Of a stretch of 64,000 nucleotides of DNA, positions 8,775 through 16,073 are shown one piece after another; position 1 is the stretch's first letter; every line of letters starts with the position of its first letter. The stretch spans positions 62,001-126,000 of the forward strand of contig JAHIUX010000087.1 in NCBI GenBank assembly GCA_018816765.1, given 5' to 3'. Origin of the DNA: Bacteroidota bacterium. Its GTDB lineage: Bacteria; Bacteroidota; Bacteroidia; Bacteroidales; F082. The notes beneath the pieces were generated by a model. The model saw nothing but the letters and a program-made list of their open reading frames with translations, did not search any database and had not been told where the DNA came from. The translations under genes were made by a program, and so were the position numbers.

Positions 8775-10046
8775 CTATGGGAGCATGGTTACAAGCGCAT
8801 TCCAGTCGGCCTTTCCGGCGAGTTTGCTCTGACTCAGCATTTGCAACATGGCCTCTGCCGGGAAGAGTTTTTGGTGAATTGCCAGGTACAATAGACTGAA
8901 AATGGCTGCATTCTTGTTTCCTGCCAGCTTTCTGAAACCAAGCCGGATCACCGGAACTGTTGTGTTGGGAACCGGGAGCGACTCATCAAGGAAAATGAAG
9001 CCCTCCTGCATATTCTTTATTGTCGATAAAGAATGGTCAAGCCCGTCCTGTGAAGTAATGATCATATAATCAGGACTGGGTGAACCAGTGTATAAGATAT
9101 GCTCAGGCGAAAGGATGATATCCGAAGATGAAAAGCCAATGCCGACGGTCACCGGATAGCTGCCTTTTTTAGTGACGTTCAGTCCTGAAGCGATGGCAGC
9201 CCTGGCGAAGAACTCGGCCGCTGCCTGCACTCCTTCGCCTGCTGAGCCGGAGATCATGATGCGCGCAGGGCTTTTCAGTGCTGAAGTGAAATCACATGAA
9301 ATTACTTTTTCTTTGTCGATCAGTGAGGGAGTTTCTGTTTTGACCTCTGTTTCGTAACCGGTATAATCGCGGTCGGCATACACGCGGATGCCAAGGCCAG
9401 CTTCTTCAACAACCTGACGCAGTTTCATGCCGGGGTTTGATTTTACGGCATAACTCGGGCATAATTCCATCACCTCGACAAGCGAAAATCCTTTTTTACC
9501 CAGGGCAACAGCAAGCTGGTCGGCAATATTGCCGATACCCATGAGCCTGCAAACATAGGAAGCACCGGCAGCAGCCACAACTTCACACATATCGAATCCC
9601 TTTTGTGTGCTTCCTTCAGGCAGGGTAGGTGTTTTAAAACCAAGCGGTGTCAGCTCACTGGGCTGGCCACCCGTCATGCCATAGAGCATATTGTTGTGCA
9701 GCACAACGGTCATATTGAAATTACGGTGAGCGCTGTCAATCAGGTGTTGCAGCCCGATGGTGGCTCCGCCGTCGCCAATAAACACAATGATTTTTTTATC
9801 AGGGTTGTTCAGGCTGAGCGAAATACCCGATGCAAGGGCAACTGAGCGCCCATGCAGGCCATGCACTGTATGTGTTTTAAAACTCTTGTCGATGATGCCA
9901 TGGCAGCCGATGTCAGTCACCAGAATGACATCCAGTGGATCAAGGTTTAGTGTTTGTAAGGCTTTGTCGACGTTTTCAGCGATCAGTGTATGGCCGCAAC
10001 CCAAACAAAACGGTAGGTCTCCTTCGTGTAAATATACTCTATTCAT
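8775..10046 (-). CDS. 2-oxoacid:ferredoxin oxidoreductase, fused beta-gamma subunit
   Basis: A 423-aa protein. Residues 1-250 are the thiamine-diphosphate beta subunit: Cys14, Cys17, Cys48 and Cys196 fit the single [4Fe-4S] cluster, and the TPP motif runs from GDG (91-93) to NN (118-119). Residues from about 260 to the end are the gamma domain (MISGSAGEGVQ opening). The complex oxidatively decarboxylates a 2-oxoacid to an acyl-CoA and reduces ferredoxin. Beta and gamma are usually separate or gamma is fused to alpha, so a beta-gamma fusion is less usual. It overlaps the alpha gene by 8 bp. No ferredoxin-type delta subunit is nearby. The substrate cannot be read directly; context points to 2-oxoadipate or 2-oxoglutarate. 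Confidence 0.88.
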   Translation of the reverse strand: MNRVYLHEGDLPFCLGCGHTLIAENVDKALQTLNLDPLDVILVTDIGCHGIIDKSFKTHTVHGLHGRSVALASGISLSLNNPDKKIIVFIGDGGATIGLQHLIDSAHRNFNMTVVLHNNMLYGMTGGQPSELTPLGFKTPTLPEGSTQKGFDMCEVVAAAGASYVCRLMGIGNIADQLAVALGKKGFSLVEVMELCPSYAVKSNPGMKLRQVVEEAGLGIRVYADRDYTGYETEVKTETPSLIDKEKVISCDFTSALKSPARIMISGSAGEGVQAAAEFFARAAIASGLNVTKKGSYPVTVGIGFSSSDIILSPEHILYTGSPSPDYMIITSQDGLDHSLSTIKNMQEGFIFLDESLPVPNTTVPVIRLGFRKLAGNKNAAIFSLLYLAIHQKLFPAEAMLQMLSQSKLAGKADWNALVTMLP

Positions 10047-11157
10047 GGGATAAAACTGCTTTAATAATGGTTGCCGGACTGATCATTTTTCCAAATTCAT
10101 TGATTCCATGGATGTGCGCTGGTGGCATCGAACCAAACAGGAGTTGCCTGTATTGTCCGGTGAGGTTTTCCTCAGCGATAAACAGCTGTTTGTACCGGCT
10201 GCAGATGTCGTAATAGGCGGTTGGAACGGGGAGCAGGGTCTTGGCAATCAGCAGGGAAACTTTTTTACCCTGACAGCGAAGGTTTTCAACGGCCTCGCGT
10301 GCAGCCTGGGAAGTGATGCCAAATGACAAAAGCAGTGAGGTGGCCCCTTCTTCCTTATCGTATTCAAAATAAGTGAAATCGCTAAGGTTTTCGGTGATCT
10401 TGTAATGCAGCCGCTTTGAGTTGTCGATGGCTTCTTTGGCAGTATTCTGGATGATGCCCTGGGTGTCGTGTGTTGACGCAGTGAACCGCACCTGATGTTT
10501 GTTGCTAGACACCGGAAGGAAAGCTGAGACAAGCTTCTCATCAGCCTTGTATGGCACATAGGTTTCGTCTCCGGAGTAAAATTTCCGCTCAACCCTGTGC
10601 ACCGGGGCCAGCCCGGTTTTGTCGATGCTGAACATGGTCATCACTTCTTCTTTCGAAGTGAAAATGACCACCGGTGTGCGGTATTTGCTGGCTACTTCAA
10701 CGGCTTTGGCCGAAAGTTCCCAACAGTCGTGGGGGTTACTTATGCTGAACGACGGAATAGCCATGCCGCCTGATATCGTTCCGCTAAGCAGGGCAATGTC
10801 TCCCTGGGCACCCCTTGTGGCCGTACCGGTAGCGGGTCCCAAACGCTGAACAAGCACAATCACCATGGGCAATTCCATCATATAGGCCATATTGATGCTT
10901 TCAATCATCAGGGCATAACCGGGAAAAGAGGTAGCTGTTACAGGAATATGACCTGCAGCAGCAAAACCGCTCATCCACTGCAATGCCGTGATTTCATCAG
11001 GGGCTGCCATAAATTGCGGAAAACGCTGCGATGCGTAATGATAAATCAGGTTGGCGGGCGTGATGGGGTAGCCGATAAACACATCGGCACCGGCCTGAGC
11101 CAGTGATTCTGTCAACAGCCTTGAACTGTCGGTGAAGATGATATTGTTCTTATTCAA
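10039..11157 (-). CDS. 2-oxoacid:ferredoxin oxidoreductase, alpha subunit
   Basis: A 372-aa alpha subunit of the KorA/VorA type without a gamma extension. The signature YPITPANLIYHY lies near the N terminus, followed by the pyrimidine-binding region (TSFPGYALMIESINMA) and GPATGTATRGAQGD, which is typical of 2-oxoglutarate and branched-chain oxidoreductases. It works with the overlapping beta-gamma gene as the catalytic heterodimer. It is the first gene of the minus-strand operon and faces a TetR regulator across about 130 bp. Electrons would go to a ferredoxin encoded elsewhere. Confidence 0.88.
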   Translation of the reverse strand: MNKNNIIFTDSSRLLTESLAQAGADVFIGYPITPANLIYHYASQRFPQFMAAPDEITALQWMSGFAAAGHIPVTATSFPGYALMIESINMAYMMELPMVIVLVQRLGPATGTATRGAQGDIALLSGTISGGMAIPSFSISNPHDCWELSAKAVEVASKYRTPVVIFTSKEEVMTMFSIDKTGLAPVHRVERKFYSGDETYVPYKADEKLVSAFLPVSSNKHQVRFTASTHDTQGIIQNTAKEAIDNSKRLHYKITENLSDFTYFEYDKEEGATSLLLSFGITSQAAREAVENLRCQGKKVSLLIAKTLLPVPTAYYDICSRYKQLFIAEENLTGQYRQLLFGSMPPAHIHGINEFGKMISPATIIKAVLSHE

Positions 11158-11227
11158 TTTGTTATGGAATTAATTGTACTGCCTGGTATCATTGATTCGC
11201 CGGCAAAAATAGTAAAATTAAATCCTG

Positions 11228-11244
11228 TAATAGTAAAACTATTA
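11228..11244. promoter_or_regulatory. Palindromic operator candidate (TAATAGT-N3-ACTATTA)
   Basis: A perfect 7-bp inverted repeat with a 3-bp spacer lies in the gap between the divergent oxidoreductase and tetR genes. A related half (ATAGTAAAATTA at 11209-11220) repeats 21 bp earlier. It lies 17 bp upstream of the TAATTTTG element, where a bound repressor would block the tetR/gcdH promoter. TetR regulators typically bind such palindromes beside their own gene; the assignment is inference. Confidence 0.55.
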
Positions 11245-11261
11245 TTTAATCAAAAAAGAAC

Positions 11262-11269
11262 TAATTTTG
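11262..11269 (+). promoter_or_regulatory. Minus-7 element for tetR-gcdH
   Basis: TAATTTTG fits TAnnTTTG. It lies 21 bp before the ATG at 11291 and rules out the TTG at 11279 as a likely start. Confidence 0.5.
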
Positions 11270-11290
11270 TCGGGCTAATTGCACCGTCCC

Positions 11291-11965
11291 ATGGAGTTTT
11301 ATTTTCAGATTGACATGAACGAAAAGCTGTATGTCAGGAATCCTGAAGATACCGACCTGGGACGTAAAATCATTCAGTTCAGCATTCAGATGATCTTCGA
11401 AACAGGAATCGAAGGCTTTACCTTCAGAAAGCTTGCCGAAGCTGTTGGAACCACAGAAGCCAGTATTTACAGGTATTTTGAAAACAAGCACCGGCTTTTG
11501 TTGTACATTGTGGCCTGGTACTGGAGCTGGCTGGAATACCTTGTTTCGGTTCACACGCAAAACATGAGTGATCCGGCAATGAAGTTAAAAAAAATCATCA
11601 GTTTTCTTGTCGAAGGCGACGAAAGCAATATGGCCTTTAAACACATCGACAAGGCGCTGTTGCACCAGATTGTCATTGCTGAAGGATCAAAGGCCTACCT
11701 CACAAAGCATGTAACCAAGGACAATAAGGATAAGCTGTTTAAACCCTATAAAGACCTTTGTGCCAGTATTGCCCGGGTTATTTTGGAGGTGAAGCCCGAC
11801 TATCCATACAGCAGAACCATGGCCAGTACTATCGTGGAAATGGCACATTTGCAGGCTTTTTTCCTGACCAACCTGCCTTCGCTGACCGATTTTTGCAACG
11901 CGAAGGACAAGTGGAAGATTTGCCTTTTTCTCGAAAACACTGTTTTTGCTTCACTGAACACTTAA
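11291..11965 (+). CDS. TetR/AcrR family transcriptional regulator
   Basis: A 224-aa regulator from the ATG at 11291 (another ATG at 11315 is possible). The N-terminal helix-turn-helix is clear: GFTFRKLAEAVGTTEASIYR followed by YFENKHRLL, about residues 42-70. The helical C-terminal ligand pocket has no close family I recognise. Gene order (divergent from the 2-oxoacid oxidoreductase and 26 bp upstream of an acyl-CoA dehydrogenase) suggests it senses an acyl-CoA or dicarboxylic intermediate and controls both sides, probably through the palindrome at 11228-11244. That function is inference; the family is certain. Confidence 0.9.
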   Translation: MEFYFQIDMNEKLYVRNPEDTDLGRKIIQFSIQMIFETGIEGFTFRKLAEAVGTTEASIYRYFENKHRLLLYIVAWYWSWLEYLVSVHTQNMSDPAMKLKKIISFLVEGDESNMAFKHIDKALLHQIVIAEGSKAYLTKHVTKDNKDKLFKPYKDLCASIARVILEVKPDYPYSRTMASTIVEMAHLQAFFLTNLPSLTDFCNAKDKWKICLFLENTVFASLNT

Positions 11966-11991
11966 GTTAATCACTATAATATCATTTATTT

Positions 11992-13173
11992 ATGTCAGCA
12001 TCAGCAGCCTACATCGCACCCGATCATTTTCTGGTGGATGAGCTATTTAGCGAAGAGCAAAAAATTGTACGCGGTTCAATCCGCGATTGGGTTACCCGCA
12101 AAGTAAAGCCCGTTATCGAAGACCATTACGAAAGGGCAAAATTTCCTGATTACCTGATCAGGGAGATGGGCGAACTGGGCATTTTTGGGCCGTTCATTCC
12201 TGTCGAATATGGCGGTTCTGGTCTTGACTATATTTCGTATGGCTTGATTATGCAGGAGTTGGAAAGGGGTGATTCAGGAGTGCGTTCCATGGCATCTGTG
12301 CAAACTTCACTCGTAATGTATCCCATTCATGCCTTTGGTTCGGAGGAACAGCGCAGGAAGTATTTGCCCAAACTCGCAACCGGCGAAATGATCGGATGCT
12401 TTGGCCTTACCGAGCCAAACCACGGATCTGATCCGGGCAGCATGGTTACCCGTTTCAAGGATATGGGCGACCATTACCTGCTCAATGGTGCCAAGATGTG
12501 GATCACCAATTCAACGGTTGCCGATGTGGCCGTTGTGTGGGCAAAAGACGAGCAGAATGTGGTCCGCGGCCTTATTGTTGAAAAAGGCATGCCGGGATTT
12601 ACGGCTCCTGAAACCCATGGTAAATGGTCTTTGAGGGCTTCTGTGACCGGAGAACTTGTATTTGACAATGTGAAGGTGCCCAAAGAAAATATGCTGCCAA
12701 ATGTAAAAGGCCTGAAAGGTCCATTGAGCTGCCTCAATTCGGCCCGTTATGGCATCGCCTGGGGCGTGATCGGCGCAGCAATGGATTGCTATGATTCAGC
12801 CTTGCGCTATGCCCTCGAAAGGCAACAATTCGGAAAACCAATCGCAGCCTTCCAGCTGCAACAGAAAAAACTGGCTGAGGCCCTGACCGAAATCACCAAA
12901 GCACAACTGCTGGCCTGGCGTCTGGGCGTGCTGAAAAATGAAGGAAAGGTTACCGCTGCGCAGATTTCGATGGCCAAGCGCAACAATGTTGAAATTGCGC
13001 TGGATATCGCACGCAATATGCGCCAGGTGCTTGGTGCCATGGGCATCACCAACGATTTTCCGATGATGCGACATATGATGAACCTGGAGTCGGTGATCAC
13101 CTACGAAGGCACACATGATGTGCATCTGCTCATTACCGGCAATGAACTTACAGGAATTCCTGCATTTAAATAG
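11992..13173 (+). CDS. gcdH: Acyl-CoA dehydrogenase, glutaryl-CoA dehydrogenase type
   Basis: A 393-aa flavoenzyme. The family motifs are present: GCFGLTEPNHGSDPGSM, MWITNS, and ERQQFGKPIAAFQLQQKKLA. The C-terminal TYEGTHDVH carries the catalytic base Glu372. The overall match (RHMMNLESVITYEGTH, ending GIPAFK) resembles glutaryl-CoA dehydrogenases, which oxidise and decarboxylate glutaryl-CoA to crotonyl-CoA with ETF as electron acceptor. A non-decarboxylating variant cannot be excluded by eye. It is co-directional with tetR, 26 bp downstream. The divergent oxidoreductase could supply glutaryl-CoA from 2-oxoadipate, as in lysine or tryptophan breakdown. Confidence 0.85.
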   Translation: MSASAAYIAPDHFLVDELFSEEQKIVRGSIRDWVTRKVKPVIEDHYERAKFPDYLIREMGELGIFGPFIPVEYGGSGLDYISYGLIMQELERGDSGVRSMASVQTSLVMYPIHAFGSEEQRRKYLPKLATGEMIGCFGLTEPNHGSDPGSMVTRFKDMGDHYLLNGAKMWITNSTVADVAVVWAKDEQNVVRGLIVEKGMPGFTAPETHGKWSLRASVTGELVFDNVKVPKENMLPNVKGLKGPLSCLNSARYGIAWGVIGAAMDCYDSALRYALERQQFGKPIAAFQLQQKKLAEALTEITKAQLLAWRLGVLKNEGKVTAAQISMAKRNNVEIALDIARNMRQVLGAMGITNDFPMMRHMMNLESVITYEGTHDVHLLITGNELTGIPAFK

Positions 13174-13251
13174 CCATAACAGGCATTGCAGTTGCGTGTA
13201 TTGCGGTGGTAAAATTCTGCTATAACCTTCTGTATACTGCCTTAAACGCCT

Positions 13252-13259
13252 TATCTTTG
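13252..13259 (+). promoter_or_regulatory. Minus-7 element for the 13313 lipoprotein
   Basis: TATCTTTG fits TAnnTTTG. Transcription would begin at or just inside the hairpin that follows. Confidence 0.45.
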
Positions 13260-13260
13260 C

Positions 13261-13301
13261 ACGAAGCCCTTCCCCTTGGTGGAGGAGCTTCGTGTATTTT
13301 T
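13261..13301 (+). terminator. Hairpin plus T run: gcdH terminator or leader attenuator
   Basis: ACGAAGC (13261-13267) pairs with GCTTCGT (13287-13293), with further inner pairing after one mismatch, and is followed by TATTTTTAA. It could end the gcdH transcript or, if the TATCTTTG element is used, form the leader of the lipoprotein mRNA. Confidence 0.55.
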
Positions 13302-13312
13302 AATGAATACCT

Positions 13313-13780
13313 ATGAAAAAACCCAGGATAAGTTTCATCGTGGCAATGATCATTCTGGTCGTTGCTGCCTGTAAAACCCAAAACACAAGCACCGTGAACA
13401 ATGAGTCGAAATTGCCCGAAACGAACAGTTGCCTGCCTTTGCAGCTTGCTGATAAGGCCTATGGCGAAATCGCGAGCGATCCTTTTCAACTCGAACAGCT
13501 TACGATCGACAAAACTTGCCTCAGGGCCATCGTTTCCTATGGCGGAGGGTGCAGGACGGTTCGCTGGGAGGCCTATTTCAATCAGTTGGTCAGGCACTCA
13601 TTTCCGCCCCAGATCGACCTGAAGCTCGTGCTTCACAACGGCGATCCTTGCCGGGCCATAGTGACTGATACTGTGATGGTAAACCTGGATGAACTGGAAG
13701 CCATGGCGAGGTCGGGAGGTGTTGTGATTGGTCTTTCAGGTCACAAGACTACGGTGCTGTATGCTTTACCATTAAACTGA
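13313..13780 (+). CDS. Small lipoprotein of unknown function
   Basis: A 155-aa protein with a lipobox ending at Cys20 (LVVAAC). The mature part holds three further cysteines (in NSCLP, KTCLR and GGCRT) and one in DPCRA, possibly disulfide-paired in the periplasm. It has no recognisable domain. A leader hairpin lies just upstream and a terminator just downstream, so it appears to be a single-gene transcript. Confidence 0.65.
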   Translation: MKKPRISFIVAMIILVVAACKTQNTSTVNNESKLPETNSCLPLQLADKAYGEIASDPFQLEQLTIDKTCLRAIVSYGGGCRTVRWEAYFNQLVRHSFPPQIDLKLVLHNGDPCRAIVTDTVMVNLDELEAMARSGGVVIGLSGHKTTVLYALPLN

Positions 13781-13802
13781 TAATCTGAAATTAACAATAA
13801 TT

Positions 13803-13829
13803 AACGGCAAAAAACAAGGCCGTTTTTTT
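13803..13829 (+). terminator. Rho-independent terminator
   Basis: AACGGC pairs with GCCGTT across a 10-nt loop, followed by a T run. It ends the 13313 lipoprotein transcript just before lepB. Confidence 0.7.
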
Positions 13830-13836
13830 AATTTAG
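13829..13836 (+). promoter_or_regulatory. Variant minus-7 element (TAATTTAG) for lepB
   Basis: One base off TAnnTTTG, 21 bp before the lepB ATG and directly after the terminator. The same octamer precedes the response regulator at 41430. Confidence 0.35.
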
Positions 13837-13857
13837 CCGCAAATTAATTCCTGCATT

Positions 13858-15372
13858 ATGCTCGAACTTATCATTCTCATTCCGGTACTTTTTACCATCC
13901 CGACGATTTTCGCATGGCAATTGTTTGAGCGGGCTGGAAGCAAGGGTTATTTCACCCTGATTCCGTTCTACAACCTGTATATTTTCTTGAAAATCATTCG
14001 TAAACCATTGTGGTGGTATGCCTTTCTGGTGATCCCGTTCATCAATGTGTTTGTGTATATGCTGATGCTGGTCGAACTGGTAAAATGCTTTGGACGCCTG
14101 CGTTTGTGGGAACAGTTTCTGGCTGTCATCGTGCCTTTTTTCTACCTGCCTTACCTAAGTGCCCGGAAAAAACCGGCCTATTCTGATCCTTTGATTTATC
14201 CCCGAGAGAAAAAAGGCCCGGCCCGCGAATGGCTTGATGCAGTTGTGTTTGCCGTTGTTGCAGCTACCATCATTCGCACATTTCTTGTCGAAGCCTACAC
14301 CATCCCCACCTCATCAATGGAAAAATCGCTGCTCGTTGGCGATTTCCTGTTTGTAAGTAAAATCAGTTACGGACCTAAAATTCCCAACACACCCATCGCT
14401 TTCCCGTTTGTACACCATACACTTCCCTGGAGCCAGACTGCAAAATCCTATGTGGAATGGCTTAGCCTGCCCTATTACCGTTTTGCCGGTCTTGACAAGG
14501 TTAGCCGCTACGATGCCGTTGTTTTCAACTATCCCGCCGGCGATACCCTGAGCGACCGTTTTCAAAGCAATGTGAGCTATTATTCCCTCATCAGGGAATA
14601 TGGCCGTTCGCGCGTGTGGAGCGATACCCGCAACTTTGGCAACATCATCTCGAGGCCGGTCGATAAGCGCGAAAATTATATCAAGCGCTGTGTCGGGCTT
14701 CCGGGCGATACCATTCAGGTCATCAATGCCAATTTGCATATCAATGGTAAGCCCAGTGTTGTTCCCGGAACACTGCAGTTTAAATACATGGTGAAAACCG
14801 ATGGAACAGGAATCAATCAGCGGATAATTGACAAGTTGAATATCACCGAAGGAAAACGCAGCAACAACCCTGACGAGTATTATTTCTGGGTAAGCCAGGA
14901 TGTGGCTGATGAGCTCAAACAGCTGTCCAACGTAAAAGAGGTCACAAAGGTGATTGAAGACGCCGGTGTCTGGAGTCCCGAGGTGTTTCCGAACAGCGAA
15001 AACTTCCCCTGGAATGTGGATAATTTTGGCCCACTGCCCATTCCAAAAGCTGGTCAGGTAATTCAGCTCAATTTGACAAACCTGCCAATCTACGAACGCA
15101 TCATCCATGCGTATGAAGGCAATGAGCTGATGGTGAAGGAGAATAAAATTTATATTAACGGCACCGAAACAAATACTTATACCATCAAAATGGATTATTA
15201 CTGGATGATGGGCGACAACAGGCACAATTCGGCCGACTCACGGATCTGGGGTTTTGTTCCCAACGACCATATTGTGGGCAAAGCCGTGTTTGTGTGGTTA
15301 TCGCTCGATCCGAACAAAAGCCTTTTTGGTGGCAAAATCAGGTTTAATAAATCAATGCGACTCGTTAAATAA
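13858..15372 (+). CDS. lepB: Signal peptidase I
   Basis: A 504-aa membrane peptidase that removes signal peptides from exported proteins. An N-terminal block of membrane helices (about residues 1-110, with DUF5684-like hydrophobic pattern) precedes the S26 domain. Catalytic Ser153 is in IPTSSMEKS and Lys276 in [11 protein letters not shown]. The C-terminal box [13 protein letters not shown] is intact. It is longer than E. coli LepB because of the extra N-terminal helices and an insertion of about 130 residues between the Lys box and the GDNR box, as seen in many Bacteroidota. The cyclophilin gene follows 7 bp downstream. Confidence 0.95.
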   Translation: MLELIILIPVLFTIPTIFAWQLFERAGSKGYFTLIPFYNLYIFLKIIRKPLWWYAFLVIPFINVFVYMLMLVELVKCFGRLRLWEQFLAVIVPFFYLPYLSARKKPAYSDPLIYPREKKGPAREWLDAVVFAVVAATIIRTFLVEAYTIPTSSMEKSLLVGDFLFVSKISYGPKIPNTPIAFPFVHHTLPWSQTAKSYVEWLSLPYYRFAGLDKVSRYDAVVFNYPAGDTLSDRFQSNVSYYSLIREYGRSRVWSDTRNFGNIISRPVDKRENYIKRCVGLPGDTIQVINANLHINGKPSVVPGTLQFKYMVKTDGTGINQRIIDKLNITEGKRSNNPDEYYFWVSQDVADELKQLSNVKEVTKVIEDAGVWSPEVFPNSENFPWNVDNFGPLPIPKAGQVIQLNLTNLPIYERIIHAYEGNELMVKENKIYINGTETNTYTIKMDYYWMMGDNRHNSADSRIWGFVPNDHIVGKAVFVWLSLDPNKSLFGGKIRFNKSMRLVK

Positions 15373-15379
15373 CAGCAAT

Positions 15380-15817
15380 ATGAAGAAAGCAACTTTTGAA
15401 ACAGAAAAAGGCACCATGGTGCTCGAACTTTATGAAGATGATGCCCCGGGCACAGTGGCCAATTTCGTAAAATTGTCGAATAACGGTTTTTATAACGGAC
15501 TCACCTTTCACCGTGTGATCCCCAATTTTGTGATCCAGGGCGGATGTCCGAAAGGTGATGGCACCGGCGGACCGGGCTATAACATTAAATGTGAGCTAAA
15601 AGGCGAAAAACAATACCATGACCGTGGCGTGATCTCGATGGCGCATGCTGGCAGGGATACAGGAGGATCGCAGTTTTTTATCTGCCATAGCCGTCAGAAT
15701 ACCGCCCATCTTGACCGCAACCACACCGTTTTTGGCAAGGTCATCGAAAATGTGGAAGTGGTGGATAAAATCAGGCAAGGCGACAAAATCATCTCAATTA
15801 CCATATCGGAAGATTAA
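15380..15817 (+). CDS. Cyclophilin-type peptidyl-prolyl isomerase
   Basis: A 145-aa cytosolic PPIase from the ATG at 15380; the longer open frame (from 15254) overlaps the end of lepB and is not used. Cyclophilin motifs are [32 protein letters not shown] and [11 protein letters not shown], with the catalytic Arg in the first. The length is typical of the short PpiB class. It has no signal peptide. It is co-transcribed with lepB by spacing (7 bp) and followed by a strong terminator. Confidence 0.95.
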   Translation: MKKATFETEKGTMVLELYEDDAPGTVANFVKLSNNGFYNGLTFHRVIPNFVIQGGCPKGDGTGGPGYNIKCELKGEKQYHDRGVISMAHAGRDTGGSQFFICHSRQNTAHLDRNHTVFGKVIENVEVVDKIRQGDKIISITISED

Positions 15818-15852
15818 TCAGGTTTTTCTGGTTGAAACATGCTGTACTGTAT

Positions 15853-15879
15853 AAAAGCTCCGTCAGGGGCTTTTTTTTT
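15853..15879 (+). terminator. Rho-independent terminator after the cyclophilin gene
   Basis: A 9-bp stem (AAAAGCTCC with GGGGCTTTT), a GTCA loop and a run of nine T. Confidence 0.85.
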
Positions 15880-16018
15880 GCTGTTTAATGCCATTGCGAA
15901 AAATTTAAGTTCCCCCCAATTTTCACATGCTGATGTGTGTAACCTAAATTCTTCAAGCGCTAGTCAGTTTGAATAACTAGCCTTTCAACAGGATATCGAC
16001 TTACTTTTTGTATGGCCA

Positions 16019-16049
16019 TTGAATGGCAGGTGATAATTTGTTACTTTTG
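16019..16049 (+). promoter_or_regulatory. ftsK promoter, minus-33 TTG and minus-7 TACTTTTG
   Basis: TTG at 16019-16021, a 20-bp spacer, then TACTTTTG at 16042-16049. It places the transcript start after the ATG at 16023 and so supports the ATG at 16074 as the ftsK start. Confidence 0.6.
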
Positions 16050-16073
16050 CACCATATACAAGCTTTACAGCGC

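Noticed and set aside
14314-15225. A 303-aa open frame on the minus strand inside lepB
   Set aside because: It is antisense to the clear signal peptidase domain and has no recognisable motif.
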